Shown here: piece by piece, positions 10,006 through 23,932 of the stretch
How the letters are laid out: each line of letters opens with the position of its first letter
Numbering within the stretch: position 1 is the stretch's first letter
NCBI GenBank assembly: GCA_009760855.2
Contig: WPIO01000027.1
Coordinates: 4,502,501 to 4,564,500, forward strand
DNA length: 62,000 nucleotides
Direction: 5' to 3'
From: Cristatella mucedo
Lineage: Eukaryota > Bryozoa > Phylactolaemata > Cristatellidae
Position numbers and translations under genes: made by a program
Notes under the pieces: model-generated
Told to the model about the DNA's origin: nothing
Databases searched by the model: none
Seen by the model: the letters and a program-made list of their open reading frames with translations, nothing else

Positions 10006-10272
10006 GCGGGGGTCACCAAGCGGATAGTGTATCCGACTTTGGATTGGCAGTACAGCATTTGAATCCTTCTATGTAATATATCGCCATCTATAACTCCACA
10101 AAGACTAAGTGAGTGTTACTATGGAGTGTTTCCAATAGAGCTATAAAAGCCTAAGCAGTCTGCCTACTTTCAGAAACATCCACTCACCATTCGATCGTAT
10201 TTCCTTTGCAGCAAATGGAAAGCACCTAGAGAGCGTTTGAGGGTGCTTTATCAAGTGTATTATTATTATTAA
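10006..10272 (+). mobile_element. SINE-C (tRNA-like head, unique middle, L2-type tail)
   Basis: It opens with a tRNA-like GTCACCAAGCGGATAGTG. A middle region follows (AACTCCACAAAGACTAAGTG, later CCTAAGCAGTCTGCC) that recurs at 30380-30500 and 11885-11947. It ends TTGCAGCAAATGGAAAGCACC...GGGTGCTTTATCAAGTG plus (ATT)n, which is the LINE 3' tail. The middle module distinguishes it from SINE-B. Confidence 0.7.
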
Positions 10273-10274
10273 GC

Positions 10275-10915
10275 ACAAATTTGCTAAAATTCAGGCTTGC
10301 TTAGATATGGATCCAATAGCGAATCGGGTCCATGTATTTGTGAAATCTCATACAGATTTCGGTGACTCACTAATTATATATTTGCCTGCCTAAGAATAAA
10401 AAGCTTACATTTGGTGTAAAAGTGCGCAGTTAGGCATGGCTTTCGTCGATGTGGCAATAGCCACATTACATCACTCTCACTGATCTGCACTGGCTTCCCA
10501 CCAAGCACTATATTGACAATACGTTCCCTGAGTTACTTGATCTGGCCTATCTATACGAAGTTCTTCATTCAAATTAAAGTACATACACCTCAGACTCAAG
10601 TCGTTTAGCCACATTTCTAACTTACCTAAAATACTTTGGAGAGCCTGCCTTCGATTCCTATGCTCCCAAAGCTTGGAACTCACTCCTGACTGACGACACG
10701 ACAGCCCCTGACTCAATAACAACTAAAAGGAAGGCAAAAGCCCACCTGTTCCTCGCAGGATTTACTCTGTCGATGCTAATTGTCCTATATGTGCTCATGT
10801 GAGCTGATACTGTAAATTTTACCACAAACCAATTGACATGCTTCATTTCCAGTAAAATGCCCAGACAGATTTATTTTCCCCAGGGTGCTATCTAAATGTT
10901 TCATTATTATTACTA
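10275..10915 (+). mobile_element. L2-like LINE, old 3' fragment
   Basis: A degenerate plus-strand copy. It carries TTGCTAAAATTCAGGCTTGC, as in the reverse transcriptase frame of the 24991 copy, then CACTCTCACTGATCTGCACTGG, TATGCTCCCAAAGCTTGGAAC and a worn tail ending in (ATT)n. No open frame remains. Confidence 0.7.
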
Positions 10916-11269
10916 CACTACATCAGTAATTATCTAGCGAGAGTGTGGTTAAGGAGCACACAAAGGAGATGACAGGTGACCAAGGTCAGCAAAGCACCGA
11001 CCACAGGCTTAAGGAAGAGGCCAGCGTCTGACCCTACCGTCAGCAACCAGCCTGAAGTGGCATAATTTAGGAGAGATTGGCCGCCAGATATGCCAATTAA
11101 CCATCCTATGATTAGGTGCAGTTGTGAAAGACAAGGTCATAAACATCTCGGTCTCAATCCTGGCAAGCACATGGAGTTACAAGTCATCTGTGAAACAAAA
11201 GGTTCCATAAACTATGACAGCAACCAACCAATGGTATGCCGATCTGGGATCACTGGTACCAAATGAATA

Positions 11270-12780
11270 ATAATAATACATTTGCGTAGCGCCCTAAGAG
11301 AAATAAATCTCTTTCTGGGCACTTTACAGATGCAACATGGAAAGCATTAGCAAATGATGGTAACGTATGTGGTAAAGATCTGCCAGCAGCAGGCGCAGTG
11401 TCAGCATGCTTAAGCACACGAAGGACGAGTCACAAAGACCCACCACTAAATGCTGTAATAAACACGCTTATTTTAGACTTCCTTTTAAATGTCATGTCAG
11501 GGGACGTTGTACATGCATCAACAGTTAGTTCTAGGCTTTGGGAGCATACGAACTAAAGGGACGGTCTCCAACAGTTTTGAGGTCCTACGAGGTATGGCTA
11601 ACCGATTAGAGTCAGAACAGTGGGTTGTACGATTCTTGGCCTGGTGGGGGAGTAGTTCCGATAGACAGGCTGAGTCAGAGAATAGTGGGCCTACAAGTAA
11701 GTGCTGGAACCTTGAATTCGATGCGCTGCCTGACTGGGAGGCAGTGCAGGTCGTTGAAAAGAGGTGTGATGTGACCACTGCTATGTTCACGACAGACGAG
11801 CCTAGCTGCAGAGTTTTGCACCAACTGTAAGCTCCTGATAGCACATGCCGGTATACCAGCAAGTAGTGTATCTATGAATGCGTGCATCTCCATCTGTAAG
11901 CTCCACAAAGACTATGTGGGTGTTACACATTAGAGTTTTTATGCAAGTGAGACAACAGCCGTTTTGAAAGGTGCACGAACATGACCTGAGGCTAAGACAT
12001 ATTTATTATGTTAGTTATGCATGGCAGCTGCAGATCTAAGCATCATAAAGGTAGGACAGTGAGAATAGGGTCTAGAGGACTAGTAGTCATCTTTGACTGG
12101 GAAATGACTCCCAGGATACGGTCACTCGTGGCCCCCTTGAATGTAGACATCGAGCTAGTGCATGGAATCAAGGAACAGAAGTCATGTGTTGATGTAAATG
12201 AGGGGCAGGAATCCAGATAGGATGCCTTAGGGATGGGCTCTCTGATCTTGTCTATCATGCTGACAAAGAAGCCAGAGAAGAGATCGGCTAGGTCACCACC
12301 AGAATCACCAAGTAAGGAGCTAACCTGGGAGCGGTTAAAGAGATTGTATGGTAGACATCATGTTTGAATTGTGCATCTGTAATTCAACAATATTTTTTGC
12401 AGAAGCTAGATTTGGCCTTTGCTAGGATCGACTGGTACGATCTACAGTAGTCTTTGCATGCCTGATAATGGACAGTCAGTCCTGATCTTGCATATGCTTA
12501 GACCTAGCTAGTTTAATGTCTGCTGTAAATCATAGGACGTCTGGGCGAGGGCGCACATAACGCTTAGTCAGCGATGCAAACTCATTAAGCACGTCAGCAA
12601 GTGTCATGTTGCAGCATTCTACCAATTACCAACATTCTACCAAGTCGGAAAGGGATTGAGCAACAAGGGCAAAGTAGATATTTTTGCTCTATCAGTATCG
12701 ACGTAAAGCTTCTTCAGGTATCGCGATTCACCATTCTTTAAGCGATTTCTAACCTGAAAGTCACGTGCAAACCATAATGA
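11270..12780 (-). mobile_element. L2-like LINE with internal deletion
   Basis: The minus-strand copy starts with the tail (ATAATAATACATTTGCGTAGCGCCC) and the C-terminal reverse transcriptase part to about 11885. It then jumps to the linker between endonuclease and reverse transcriptase (CTTTTTGAAAGG-like block at 11955 onward). The catalytic reverse transcriptase segment is missing, and a piece of SINE-C sits at the junction. The far end, toward 12780, matches the copy at 20540-23230. Confidence 0.75.
11885..11947 (+). mobile_element. SINE-C middle fragment inside a LINE
   Basis: ATCTGTAAGCTCCACAAAGACTATGTGGGTG matches the middle module of SINE-C at 10075 and 30390. It lies exactly where the host LINE copy lacks its reverse transcriptase core. 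Confidence 0.55.
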
Positions 12781-13033
12781 GCCGATATACCACTTGGCCT
12801 ACAGAGCTTGAAAGTTGTCGGATATGGCTTCTAAACGTCGAGTAAGCTTAAAAATGCGTGCAAGGCTAAGAAAGTCCATGCCATAGAGATCATACTGAAG
12901 CCATGAAGTTCTTTTCCATAAAAAACTATAGCACATATACTAACCAGTGTTAAGCACCAAAGAGTGTCGACATGCATGGCGTCCCATTCACCTTACAATA
13001 AATGGGTTCTCCGTGCCTAAGCAGCTGACTCAC

Positions 13034-13111
13034 CGAAAGCTCCTGCAAAAACATTGCCATCCTTTCTTTGTTGTCAGTTATGAATGGATTAATAGGCTCC
13101 ATGTACTGCTC
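13034..13111 (-). CDS. rasa1: rasa1 exon, GAP domain C-terminal part
   Basis: 26 codons between the acceptor GATTTTTAAG and the donor GTGAGT, entered and left in phase 0. The product is EQYMEPINPFITDNKERMAM followed by FLQELS. Human RASA1 has EPYMEGVNPFIKSNKHRMIM then FLDELG here. The acceptor ends in AAG with a T-rich but C-poor tract. Confidence 0.9.
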
Positions 13112-13398
13112 CTTAAAAATCAAAAGTGTAAGCCACACAGCTAGAAGTACACAGTGTGTCTTGAGAAGAATTCAGCTAATATGCAGTTTAATGGACAGCA
13201 TCGCTCTGATAGTGCATTATTTAACATCTAAAGATTCTGCGGAAAAAGTATGCCGGTTCAGGGATCAGATGCACCTGCAACCTAATATCGCACGATGCCA
13301 AAAAGTTTGCCAATGGCAAAACCAGTATGAACAAATCTACCCTCATTGGTATGTTCTATCAGGATTCAAGCCAAGGCTGCTCTGTCCCAGAGATCAGG

Positions 13399-13735
<337 letters not shown>

Positions 13736-13739
13736 ATTA

Positions 13740-15400
13740 ATAATAATAATACATTTATTATAGTGCCCTCAGAGAACTAAATCTCTTTCTTGGCACTTTA
13801 TATTTAATGCAAAAGAAGTGCGATCAAATGGTTAGTGATAGCCTGCTCAATGACAAGCACAACATGGTTAGAGGTGATCTGCACAGGGTCAGCATGCACA
13901 TATGGTAGGTAGCAGCATGAATAGTGTCAGCACGCATGAGCACATTAAGGACAAATCACACGGACCCCTAAATGCAGCGACAAATATATGCGTTTTTAGC
14001 TTATTCTGAAATGTGGTCAAGTCAACGGATCTCTTGGCACTAGTCGGAAGTGAGTGTCAGGCTTTGTGAGGATATACAAACTAAAAGCAGAGTCTCCAAA
14101 GGATTCGAGGTTAGTACGAGTTGTAGGTTAACGATTAGATTCCGAAAAGCAGGTACTACGATGCTTAGCCTGTGTAGGCTGGAGCCAAAGAATGAAGGAC
14201 CTAAAAGTGAATGACCGAACCCTGACGATGCGCTGCTTGAACAAGACGATGCGCTGCTTGACTGGGAGCCAGTTGTGGTCGGTGAGAAGAGGAGACATGT
14301 GGCAATTGGGACCCGCACGACAGACAAGCCTAACTGCAGAGTTTTTCACCAACTGTAAACGCCTGAATGCACAGGCCGGTAGACCAGCAAACGGTGAGTT
14401 ACAGAAGTCTAGAAGGGATTTCACAAATGCATAAACCAATTTAGATGCAGTACTCCTGTCTAAGCAAGCCCGAATTTCAACAATGTTATGCAGTTAAAAT
14501 AAGGCAGACTTTGACTGTGGAGCTGAAGTGGTCGTCTAACGAAAGGTCACTTTGGAACAGGACACCTAGATTTCGTGCTGATTCAACAGGAGATATGCTG
14601 GCAGAGCCGATTTTGAGCGTTAGCCTTTCTAATTTCTGAATGGCACTTGGTTTGCCCATAACTAGTAAGTTGGTTTTATCCTCATTCAATTTAAGAAAGT
14701 TTGCTGCCATCCACGTGTGGATGTCATTAACATATGCAACAGGAGAGTTGAGAGAATTCAACATGCCGGAGGTCTGGAAGGAATTAAAGCAAAGGTACAA
14801 ACTTATCATCTGCATAGAAGTAAAAACCTATAGAAGTAAAAACCTAAGAGGGAGACTATAAACGGTAAATAGAGCCAGACCAAGCACAGAGGACTGAAGA
14901 ACCTCACACTTCAGAGGTTCCTCGAATGATCTTGGTCCATTAACATAAATACTCTTTGAGTCTCCCACTAAGATAGGACCTGAACCACTGCAGTGCAATG
15001 CAAGCCAAGGCAAGCTGACAGGAACTCGAGAAAGACTTGGTGATCGATAGTATCAAAAGCTGACGAAAGATCGAGCAAAACAAGCAGAATACTCTACTAA
15101 AGTCTGCATTCCTAAGAAGGTCGTTATACACAGAAAGCAATGCTGACTCCGTGGAGTGATTAGCTCTAAAACCAGATTCGTAGGTGTGAATTTTCAATGT
15201 CCAAATTCAGTTGGTCTGCCATGACTTTTTCTAACGTCTTTGATAGTAATGGCAAACAGGTGAACGGGCAGAAGTTGCATAAGTTCTCTTGGTCTAGTGT
15301 TGCTTTCTTGAGTATTGACCAGATAACAGCCTTTTTGAAAGGTGATGGGACATGGCCTGAGGCGAAGGACATTCTTACTGTGGCACACGAAGCACTACAC
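13740..15400 (-). mobile_element. L2-like LINE, 3' portion
   Basis: Minus-strand copy from the (ATT)n tail at 13740 through the 3' untranslated part and most of the reverse transcriptase. Recognisable parts: the QMISLYLCFN remnant of the YADD region near 14810, NHSTESALLSVYNDLL near 15140, and the start of the domain near 15300. Many frameshifts. A 19-base unit, GACGATGCGCTGCTTGA, is duplicated near 14225-14260. Confidence 0.8.
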
Positions 15401-16153
15401 ACGTTTTTTGTGCGTTGCAAAATTCTTCCGAAAATCGAAGTTCTTGCGAACGCCGTACACAGAAACCGATAAAGCTAAGACCTGTTTAAAGCTAAACTAC
15501 TTGTTAGACCGTAGCGCATTAAAAATTAATTACTTATCTATGGACATCTAAATGCTTACAGCTTCGGGGTGCTGGTTCTCTCATGCCGGCTACAAATTTT
15601 ATGAATGTATAGGCACACGACATATTAGATGGCATGATTTTAATTCGGGTTCCACATCATCATTTGTCTGCTTGTTTTATAAAGGTTGTCAATGTGCTAG
15701 ATAATATATACAGATCTATAAAATATACATTTCAGCACGTGTAAAGTGCCTAGAAAGAGATTTAGTTCTACTTCACTAAGTAAACGCTTTATGATTATAT
15801 GACTGCACAACAGATCGAGAATATATACATGCACATTCTGCATTTTCGATATGCATATTCTGCATATCTCTAATGTCTAGGGCCATCCAGAACTATGTTG
15901 AGTGATGATTACTCTTAGGTGTGCATGGACCGACAGTAAAAAAGGGTGGCTGATTCAGCAGCCTCACTTACCTAGCAGCAAAACAGCCTTTACCGGCATT
16001 CATCAAACTTGCAATTAGCAATAGCAGATTGCAGGACTCGAAATCACGGTTTGAGTAGTGAAGGGCAAGTACCTTATCTGCGGAATAAGACCCAGGGGCA
16101 ATGTAGAGTGATGGTAGCAGGTACCAAGCTCTTAGAGGCCTAGCCATATTTAC
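15401..16153. other. intron sequence with a solo LINE tail
   Basis: Nothing coding. At 15735-15775 (plus) GTAAAGTGCCTAGAAAGAGATTTAGTTCTAC is the L2-like 3' hairpin tail alone. Confidence 0.45.
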
Positions 16154-16236
16154 CTTGAGCTCAACAAGGTTAGCAAGATTGATGAGAGACTTTGCAATCA
16201 GCTTCAAGGACCTCAATGCCGTCTCTGAGGGCATCT
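16154..16236 (-). CDS. rasa1: rasa1 exon, GAP domain
   Basis: Acceptor TGTTCTTTCAG, donor GTAAAT, 83 bases. The first two bases complete a Glu codon begun in the previous exon; exit in phase 0. The product contains SLKLIAKSLINLANLVELK, matching human LILVAKSVQNLANLVEFG. Confidence 0.9.
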
Positions 16237-16319
16237 CTGAAAGAACAAAAATGAGGCAGCAATGCTCAGCTAAACTGTTTAATATGAGAAGTTAAATCAG
16301 CTATGATATGAAGACATAA

Positions 16320-17500
16320 TAACAATAATTATTATTCTTATTAGTACTAGTTCGTTTTCACAGTATCCTCAGAGAACTTTATCTCTGTCCAGGTGCCATA
16401 CAACTTACTTCAAGAGAGTCAGTACCCAAGGGTGATTGACATGCAAGGTATTAAGCATGCAAAAGCAAACAAGGATCCTGCTAATCCCAGCATGCTAAAA
16501 CAATCATGAAGACACTCATAACCATTGGTTAGTAATCCATGGCCAGTAACATGAACTGAATCATGCATGAGTTGCACGTAAAACACACTGGAACAAAAGA
16601 CACGTTTACTGGTGCAGAGGCAAAAACCTGATCGGAACAGATACGTCGAGCTAAGACTTAAAAGGATGCAAGGTCATTGCAAGTGGTGACCGATGCCGTA
16701 AGCAAGTTTCAGACTTTTGGTGCACACAAATTGAAACCTCAATCACCAAAAGATTTCAGTCTAGTTCGACGGATAGCAAGATTAATAGATTCTGAGGTGG
16801 TTAAAGAGCACAACGGAAGAGCAAGGAGGTCAAATAGGTACAGGTAGTCTGGTAACAACGACGTGTAAGCCAGTCTGACGATGGTGAAATCGATTCGACA
16901 CTTGATAGGAAGCCTGTGAAGATCAGACAGTGGTGAGATAAATACCAGCTGATTTAACAGCCACCTTTTGTATAGCGACAGAAGAGCATCAAAGGCAATC
17001 AACACGGCTCACTGCAGCAATAAAGGGTCGCCCACTACAGGATCCGAACCCACGACCTCGAGCCTGAGGTCGTGAAAAGCAACCACCTTACCTGGTGGGC
17101 CATCACGGCTCACCAGGCAGCTATGCCTTTGACGACACACCAGACGAGCCGATGAGCGTTGCACTAGCAGCAGACCATTAAGGACATCGGCCGGGAGTCC
17201 TGGATAAAGGAAACTGCAATAATCTCGACGTAATGTCACAAACGCATGAACTAGTTTGGCTTTCGTGCTCTTATATAAGCAGGCCCTGATTATGGCGATG
17301 TTCCGCAGCTGAAAGTAGGCCCACTTGACAGTGAAGGAAATGGGCTAATGTTTTTGGGCAAGTCGTTTTGGAATAGTATGCCTACGTTTCGAGCAGACGT
17401 CACTGGAGTGAAGCAATCTTGAAGGGAAGGTCTTCTAACTTCTGGGAGAAACTAGATTTTTCCACAACTATTAAGTTAGTCTTATCAGTGTTAAGCTGCA
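16320..17500 (-). mobile_element. L2-like LINE, divergent subfamily
   Basis: The order of segments is the same as in the main family (tail, 3' untranslated, reverse transcriptase C-terminus), but the sequence is clearly different. For example, CAGACTTTTGGTGCACACAAATT and AATCACCAAAAGATTTCAG are shared with the piece at 31870-32220 rather than with the main copies. It is interrupted by a SINE-A at 16945-17115. Confidence 0.65.
16945..17115 (-). mobile_element. SINE-A nested in a LINE
   Basis: Inverted copy: CAGCTGATTTAACAGCC (tail), then GTATAGCGACAGAAGAGC, GGATCCGAACCCACGACCTC (B box region) and AACCACCTTACCTGG (A box region). The LINE continues on both sides, so the SINE is the younger insertion. 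Confidence 0.75.
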
Positions 17501-18583
17501 GACAGTTAGTAGGAATGCAAATGCATCTGACGTGCTTTTGCATCTATGTACCACTTTCACGTGTTTTGCACTCGGCTAGCTCGAGAATCTGTCAACAAGT
17601 CTAGTACAACAGCATGCAGTCTGTAACCTCATTCAGAAGCAGCCACAGCAACTAACATGCTAGATAACACGTCCAAAGTAGATTAAGATAGTCACCAAGC
17701 CAATGAAGCAGCAGCAGCAGCAGCAGCAGCAAAAGGAACAAACATAGCAGCAGCAGCAGAAGCAAATGCATCAGTAATATGACATATGACTATAGCAGAA
17801 GCAAATGGTTGCTTACGGCAACTATCAAAGACACGGTTGGTAAGTTAGTGGCAAACCCGAAGTCGGTGCTACAGAATGTTGGTTAGTTCGACCCTACTGT
17901 AGGCTATGGATGGACTCTACCGGGTGCCATTTAAAAAATATTTTGACAGCAACTCAACTCATACTGGACGACAAGAAAGCTAAGGCATTTCTTTTGAGTT
18001 AGTCGCCTGTGACCCACAGGCAACTGCCCAATCTTACTTTGCAACTACTGCTCATGGCCACGAACAACAATACAACAACCAAATCAGGGACTTTCACGGA
18101 GGTCATATACGATCCATCCTTGAAAATATAACGTTAGGGAGGTTCGTCAATCGGTCGGTGATGACGTGATGACCGAAGGGAACCGTAGCTGGGCATGAGT
18201 GTGGCATAGCTTTAAACATGGTGGCACACCGAAGGCTACCTGCTTTAAACAAAAGCGAGAATGTTAGCCTGTAAAATATATCGCCCGACACATATCGTAC
18301 CGTCCACCATTAAGACTGAAAGTACCAACCCTCAGACAATGCTTAGACGGTACATGAACGATCAGTCTGTCACACTTTACGATCTACACATAACACAGGT
18401 GACAAATTTTTCACCAAGGAAGCTTGGCAGTCAATATCATCATCGTATTACGGGCAATGGTGTGGATGCTTGTCGGTTTAGCTGTTTGGGATAGTTATCG
18501 GGCCATTTCCAGAGCATTTTCGGTGAGCACTGCTGCGTGGTCGGCTTGGTCTCTTCATGTTCATGCTGCTTTGCTTCTGATGG
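17501..18583. other. intron sequence; short (GCA)n runs
   Basis: GCA repeats lie at 17708-17731 and 17746-17759. Nothing else was recognised up to the CA repeat at 18584; the open frames here are short. Confidence 0.45.
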
Positions 18584-18708
<125 letters not shown>

Positions 18709-19740
18709 AGGCCGAAAGGCTTCATCTGATAGGCACCTGCCAGTCCGAGCTTTATACAAAGACTGTATGAGTCAAAGGCCAAGCATGTGCCATCGATATT
18801 AGGCATCTGACTTGAGCTAGTACCAGTGCCCTTGCTAAGGGTCACTGCAGTTCCTGGTCATCTAAGTTGGCAACCTGAACTTGCTTCGCAGACTATTACT
18901 GCCCTAAACACGACCCTTAAATAAAACGTCAAAGCACGAGGACCTTTTGCTGAAGGAGGTCTGCACTCTTCAATACGAAAAGCTTGCATGATGCAACATT
19001 TGCATGCATTGGCTACCGGGACAAAAGTTAGCTGAAAAATGGTCAACTAACCGATAAAGGCACCTTTTGGCAAGTGGTGAGAAAGGCCGCATGGCTTCAT
19101 AAACAGCATAAAGCCAACAGGCTGAAACAGTCGAAGCACCACAGCCACTGGGACTGTTGAACACTGGTGTTTGGTCTAGTGGACTGACGACAGAAAGTTC
19201 CGATTCTTACAAAATACATCAACAGAAGGCAAGTAATACTGGAAGACTGCAGGCAAAATACTGACTGCAAAACACGACGGGCAGAATCATGGTTTGGAGG
19301 CCGTAGTATCTATATTGGCCGAAAATCAATGCATTCACATGCACTTTCTACCAACACAAAAGAATGTGTGGGAACAATTGACACGTGGTCTCAGGTGAGG
19401 CTAGAAAATGAGGTTGTAGGGGGTCACGGCAGACCGGAAGCAGCACTCGGGTTTTCACTTCCAAACCCAGGCAAGGAATAATTCAGAGGCTGTGCAAGAT
19501 CCAATATTGGCTTGAAATAATTTTTGTAACATGGTTTGGAAAAAATCACCTTTTGGCTTTTAATTCACCTTACTATATCTATATCACCACAGCTTCGTAA
19601 GTGAAAGTCTTTTAACCAAAGCATGCTGTTGCGCTTGTATCTGGAAGAAAGCAAAAGATGCTACGAACACTAAACTTAACTGTGTTTACTTAAATATGGT
19701 TTTGTTTTTAAACCATAAAGCTTGACATTTCATTGTAATA
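18709..19740. other. intron sequence, nothing recognised
   Basis: Only short frames are open, and no similarity to the window's repeats was seen. Confidence 0.4.
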
Positions 19741-19835
19741 CTTATACATTTGAATAGAGCCCTAAGAGAACTAAGCATATATCCAGGCACTTTACATATG
19801 CTGTAAAGGAATCACGGCAGTATATGTCACGAGAG
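19741..19835 (-). mobile_element. solo L2-like 3' tail
   Basis: CATTTGAATAGAGCCCTAAGAGAACTAAGC...CCAGGCACTTTACATATGCTG is the reverse complement of the LINE 3' hairpin and a little upstream sequence: an extremely 5'-truncated insertion or a SINE remnant. Confidence 0.6.
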
Positions 19836-20239
19836 CTTAAAGTTTCCTTATTGTGTTTGGCTTAGGTATAACACAGACAGAATAATCCTGACATTACAAG
19901 CTGCAACTTAATCCATAAACAGACTGCTTTTCTGATCATTTTTGTTAACAAAGTCACACACACTAGAAATTTTCAAGCTTAAGCAAGACCTCACATTGCT
20001 TCCAAAATAATTCTTTTCTAGACACAGCTCGCCCAAAGCGCAATCTTGAGCATAGTTGTGGTAATCACTGCTATGGCTCTGCAGTAATAACTGTTTTCAG
20101 GGTTTGTCCCCATTCATTGGTAAAAGAGTATTATTTTCCTAGTTGATTCCACCGTGACATTGACCAATGTATGATTTACTTTAGTTTAGGTAATACAAAT
20201 AGTTCTGTATTGGTATTGCATCTTTAAAGAAAAGTAAAG

Positions 20240-20405
20240 GTTAGCTGATCAAACAGCATCATTTATATAGCCAAAGAAAAGACTTAATGGATATCACTAC
20301 CACTTGAACTGGGCAATAAACAATTGCCTACTGCTGGACTCGAACCCACGACCCGAGTCGCATAGTGTAAGCACCTCAACTCCGGGCTAAAACCCAGGGG
20401 GCTTA
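20240..20405 (-). mobile_element. SINE-A, diverged
   Basis: Reverse complement of the family: GGTTAGCTGATCAAACAGC (tail side), GGGCAATAAACAATTGCC, then CTCGAACCCACGACCCGAG (B box) and AAGCACCTCAACTCCGGGC (A box). Confidence 0.7.
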
Positions 20406-20539
20406 TTTAAGATATTACGATTTGATGCCTCCAATTATTTTTACTTTTGCACAAATGCACATGCCGCTACTGGCTTTCCGGTAAACGAACACACGGATCA
20501 GATTAGATGCTGTAAAAAAGAAAGCATGACTTAATGATT

Positions 20540-23230
20540 AGTGGCAAAAAACATCTGTACTGTCATCAAGCATGATATTGTACGACGTGACATGCAAAGG
20601 GTGAAAATGTAGATATGGCTAGTAGCAACAGGCTCAGTTTGAGCATGCATACACACACAAAGAACGAATCACAAGAATCATAAAATGTTGTAACAGGTGT
20701 TTTAAGCTTCTTTTAAATGTTGTCATGTCAGGGGATGTAATGAAGTCACTCGGGAGTGAGTTCCAGACCTCGGGAGTATATTAACTAAAGGCACGGTCTC
20801 CAAAGATTCAGAGGTTCGTAGGAGGTATAATTAAACGATTTAAGTCAGAACAGGGGGTAGTACGATGCTTGGCCTGGTAGGGGAGTATTTCTGTTAGGTA
20901 GGCAGGAGCCAGAGAAGGAAGGGACCTAAGAGTAAGTAGCATAGCCTTGAAGTAGATATGGTGCTTGATTGCGAGCAAGTGCAGGTCTGTGAGTAGTGTT
21001 GTGACGTGGCAACTGCAACAAACAAGCTCACGACAAATAAGCTTAGCTGAAGAGATGTTCACCAACTGTAAGTGCCTGACTGTTAAGGCCGGTACACCAG
21101 CAAGCAGTGAGTTACAGAAGTCCAGGCAGGCTGTCACAAATGCATGGACCAATTTAGATGTTGTATCTCTGTCTAAGAAAACCCAAATTTTTGCAATGCT
21201 ATCCAGAAGAAAGTAGGCAGATTTTACTGTGGAGCCTATTTGGTCGTCTAATAAAAGGTCACTTCGGAACAGGCCACCTAAATTAGGTGAGAGTCAACAG
21301 CAGATATGCTGACAGAGCCATTTTGCAGCAATAATCTTTTCAGTTTCTCAGTCGATATTGATTTTCCGTAACTAGCAACTACAACTACTGGGTTTTGTCA
21401 TCATTTAATTTGAGAAAGTTTGGTGCCATCTACGCGTGGATGTCAGCAATAAAGGCAGCAAGTGTGTGTGCAGAGAATCCAACGTTCAAGAGGACTGGGA
21501 GGGATCAAAGCAAAGGTACAACAGAGTGTCATCTGCATAGATGTAAAAGCCTAGATTGTGCTTGGCGATCGCATCAGCAAGAAGGAGAGCATAAATCGTG
21601 AAAAGAACTGGAATGAGAACAAAGCCCTGAGGTGCTTCAGCAGTTCATCGGATGACCTTTGTCAGTTCAGATCAATACTCTGCAGTCTCTCAGAGACATA
21701 GGATCTGAACCATCGCAGTGCAGTGCCAGTGATGCACAGGCGAAATTCGAGACACAATCAATAGTATCAAACGATGCTGAAAGATGAAGCTGAACAAGCA
21801 GAGAGTCTTTACCCAAGTCTGCATTCCTGAGGTCATTATAAACACTAAGCAATGCTGACTTTGTGGAGTGATAAGCTCTAAATCCTGACTGGAACTTACT
21901 TGCTAGGTTTGAGGCTGCAATATAAGAGTTCAGCTGGTCTGCCATAACTCGTTCCAATGTCTTTAATAGGAGCGGTAGAAGGGAGACTGAGCTGAAGTTG
22001 CTCAAGTTCTCTTAGTCTAGTGTTGCTTCGAGTATTGGCCTGACCACAGCCTTTTTGAAAGGTTCAAGGACATGACCTGAGGCTAAGGATATATTTATAA
22101 TGTTATGCATGGCAGCAGCAGATCTATACATCCTAAATGTAAGACAGTGGGAATAGGGTCTAGAGGACTTGTAGTCTTCTTTAACTGGTAGATGAATTTA
22201 AGAATAAGGTCATTCGTGGCCTCCTTGAATGTAGACGTTAAGATAGTGCATGGAATTGAGGGTCAAGAGTCCTGCATTGATGTTATTGAGAAACAGGAGT
22301 TCACAGAAGATTCTGCAACCTCAGGGATGAACTTTATGATCTTGTCTATCTAGTTGAAAAAGAAGCTAGAGAAGTGATCAGCTAGGTCACGGCAAGGATC
22401 ACTAGGTAAGGAGATAACCAGGGAGCAGTTAAGAGGATGGTAGACCTAGGTATTTTTGGATTGTGCATCTGCAATTCAAAACAATTTTTGTAGAAGATAG
22501 ACTTGGCCTTTGCAAGTATAGATTTTTGTATGCATGACGATGGACAGTCAGTCTTGATCTTTTGTACACTTTCTCAAGCTTGCGCTTAGTAGACCAAGCC
22601 AGTTGCATGTCTGTGCTAAATCATAGGCCGTCTGAGCAAGGGCCCACATTTCACTTAGTGGCGAAAACTTGTTAAACGCATCAGTAAGAGCATGTTGTAG
22701 CATTCTACAAATGATGACAGGTCGGAAGGGGTATTGAGCAGCAGGGTTGAAGAAATTTTACTGATCTACAAGTGGTCAAAAAAAGCAGAATTTGGTATAA
22801 ATAGGGGATGATAGCTTACACTTTGTCGGTGAATATTTGACCCTTGTGAGTGACCTCATGCATATAAGTCATGAGAGATACAGGAAAGATCGATTCTTGA
22901 ACAAAGAATTGCAATAAAATCAGATAAATCTGAGATAAAGGAGGACTTAGCACTTGAGGGGGGAGGAGCGATATATTACTGCATATATTGGCAGCTTGTT
23001 GTCGGGATTTAAAACCAGATATTCAAAAGACTGCTTCGAGGGGGACTGTAAACAGTTTGAATTTGATGGAGGATAAGACTTTCCCAAAATACAGTAAAAC
23101 TTGAAAACAGCTGTAGCAACAGATAGACAATCAAGGGCCAACAACACACACATTGAACAAAAAACCGCAAGCACTGACTATAGTTGTAGTTTGTGAATAG
23201 TTTTAAAAATACACCAAAGATTAACCGGAA
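20540..23230 (-). mobile_element. L2-like LINE with endonuclease remnant
   Basis: The longest copy in extent. From 20540 it has the 3' untranslated part, the reverse transcriptase (NSYIAASNLASKFQSGFRAY near 21930), the linker, and part of the AP endonuclease. Near 22835-22865 the minus strand reads VTHKGQIF, the worn form of the conserved H-x-x-GHTLD motif. Further 5' sequence (around 23030-23070) matches the copy at 35645-37165. Frameshifts and stops throughout. The 5' end is uncertain. Confidence 0.7.
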
Positions 23231-23932
23231 AGTACTAGCAACTGACGTGAAGGAGACAAACAAGCAGTGAAAGTAGGGGCCAAAACAGGTAGCTGAAACA
23301 TAAGATGGAAATGTGGTAACAGGAAATCAAAGCACATGCACAGCTAAGTCGTCATGAATTGTTTGAGGAAGAAACCGAGAGCTAAACTGTTGTACTGAGA
23401 GGACCGTCCAAGGCTTCAATGAAGCAGATTTCTCGTAGGCTCAGCTACGTGGGCAGGAGCTAAGCGATGATGGGTCTCACAAGTAAATTTTAACATTTAA
23501 AAATATTCTTTACCACTTGATGATGTATGACCAGGCTGCAAGAACGAGGGCCAGCTATACAAATGGCTTATTTGAATAAACTCAGTTAAATGAGCGACCG
23601 TTAAGTGGGCTATAATGCCACGGAGTAACTGGACAGTCAAATGTACTGTGGCAAGTCTTATAATCACAGAAGTACAACTAATTAGCCGACTATCGAACTT
23701 GGCTAAGTATCCGCAATGCATCTAGGATCTTATGTCCAGGTTCCAATGACAGAGGTAACATTACAAAATTCTTAAACATCCTTGTTTTCTAGTGCTCATG
23801 CGAACACATGCTGGATATACATATGTGGCCACAAAAGTTATACACACAAGCAATGAATCTCATAACGTTCTTTATTCACAATAGCGCATTTGTCTCGATT
23901 ACATTTGACATCAGCCTATCAATGCAACTTAC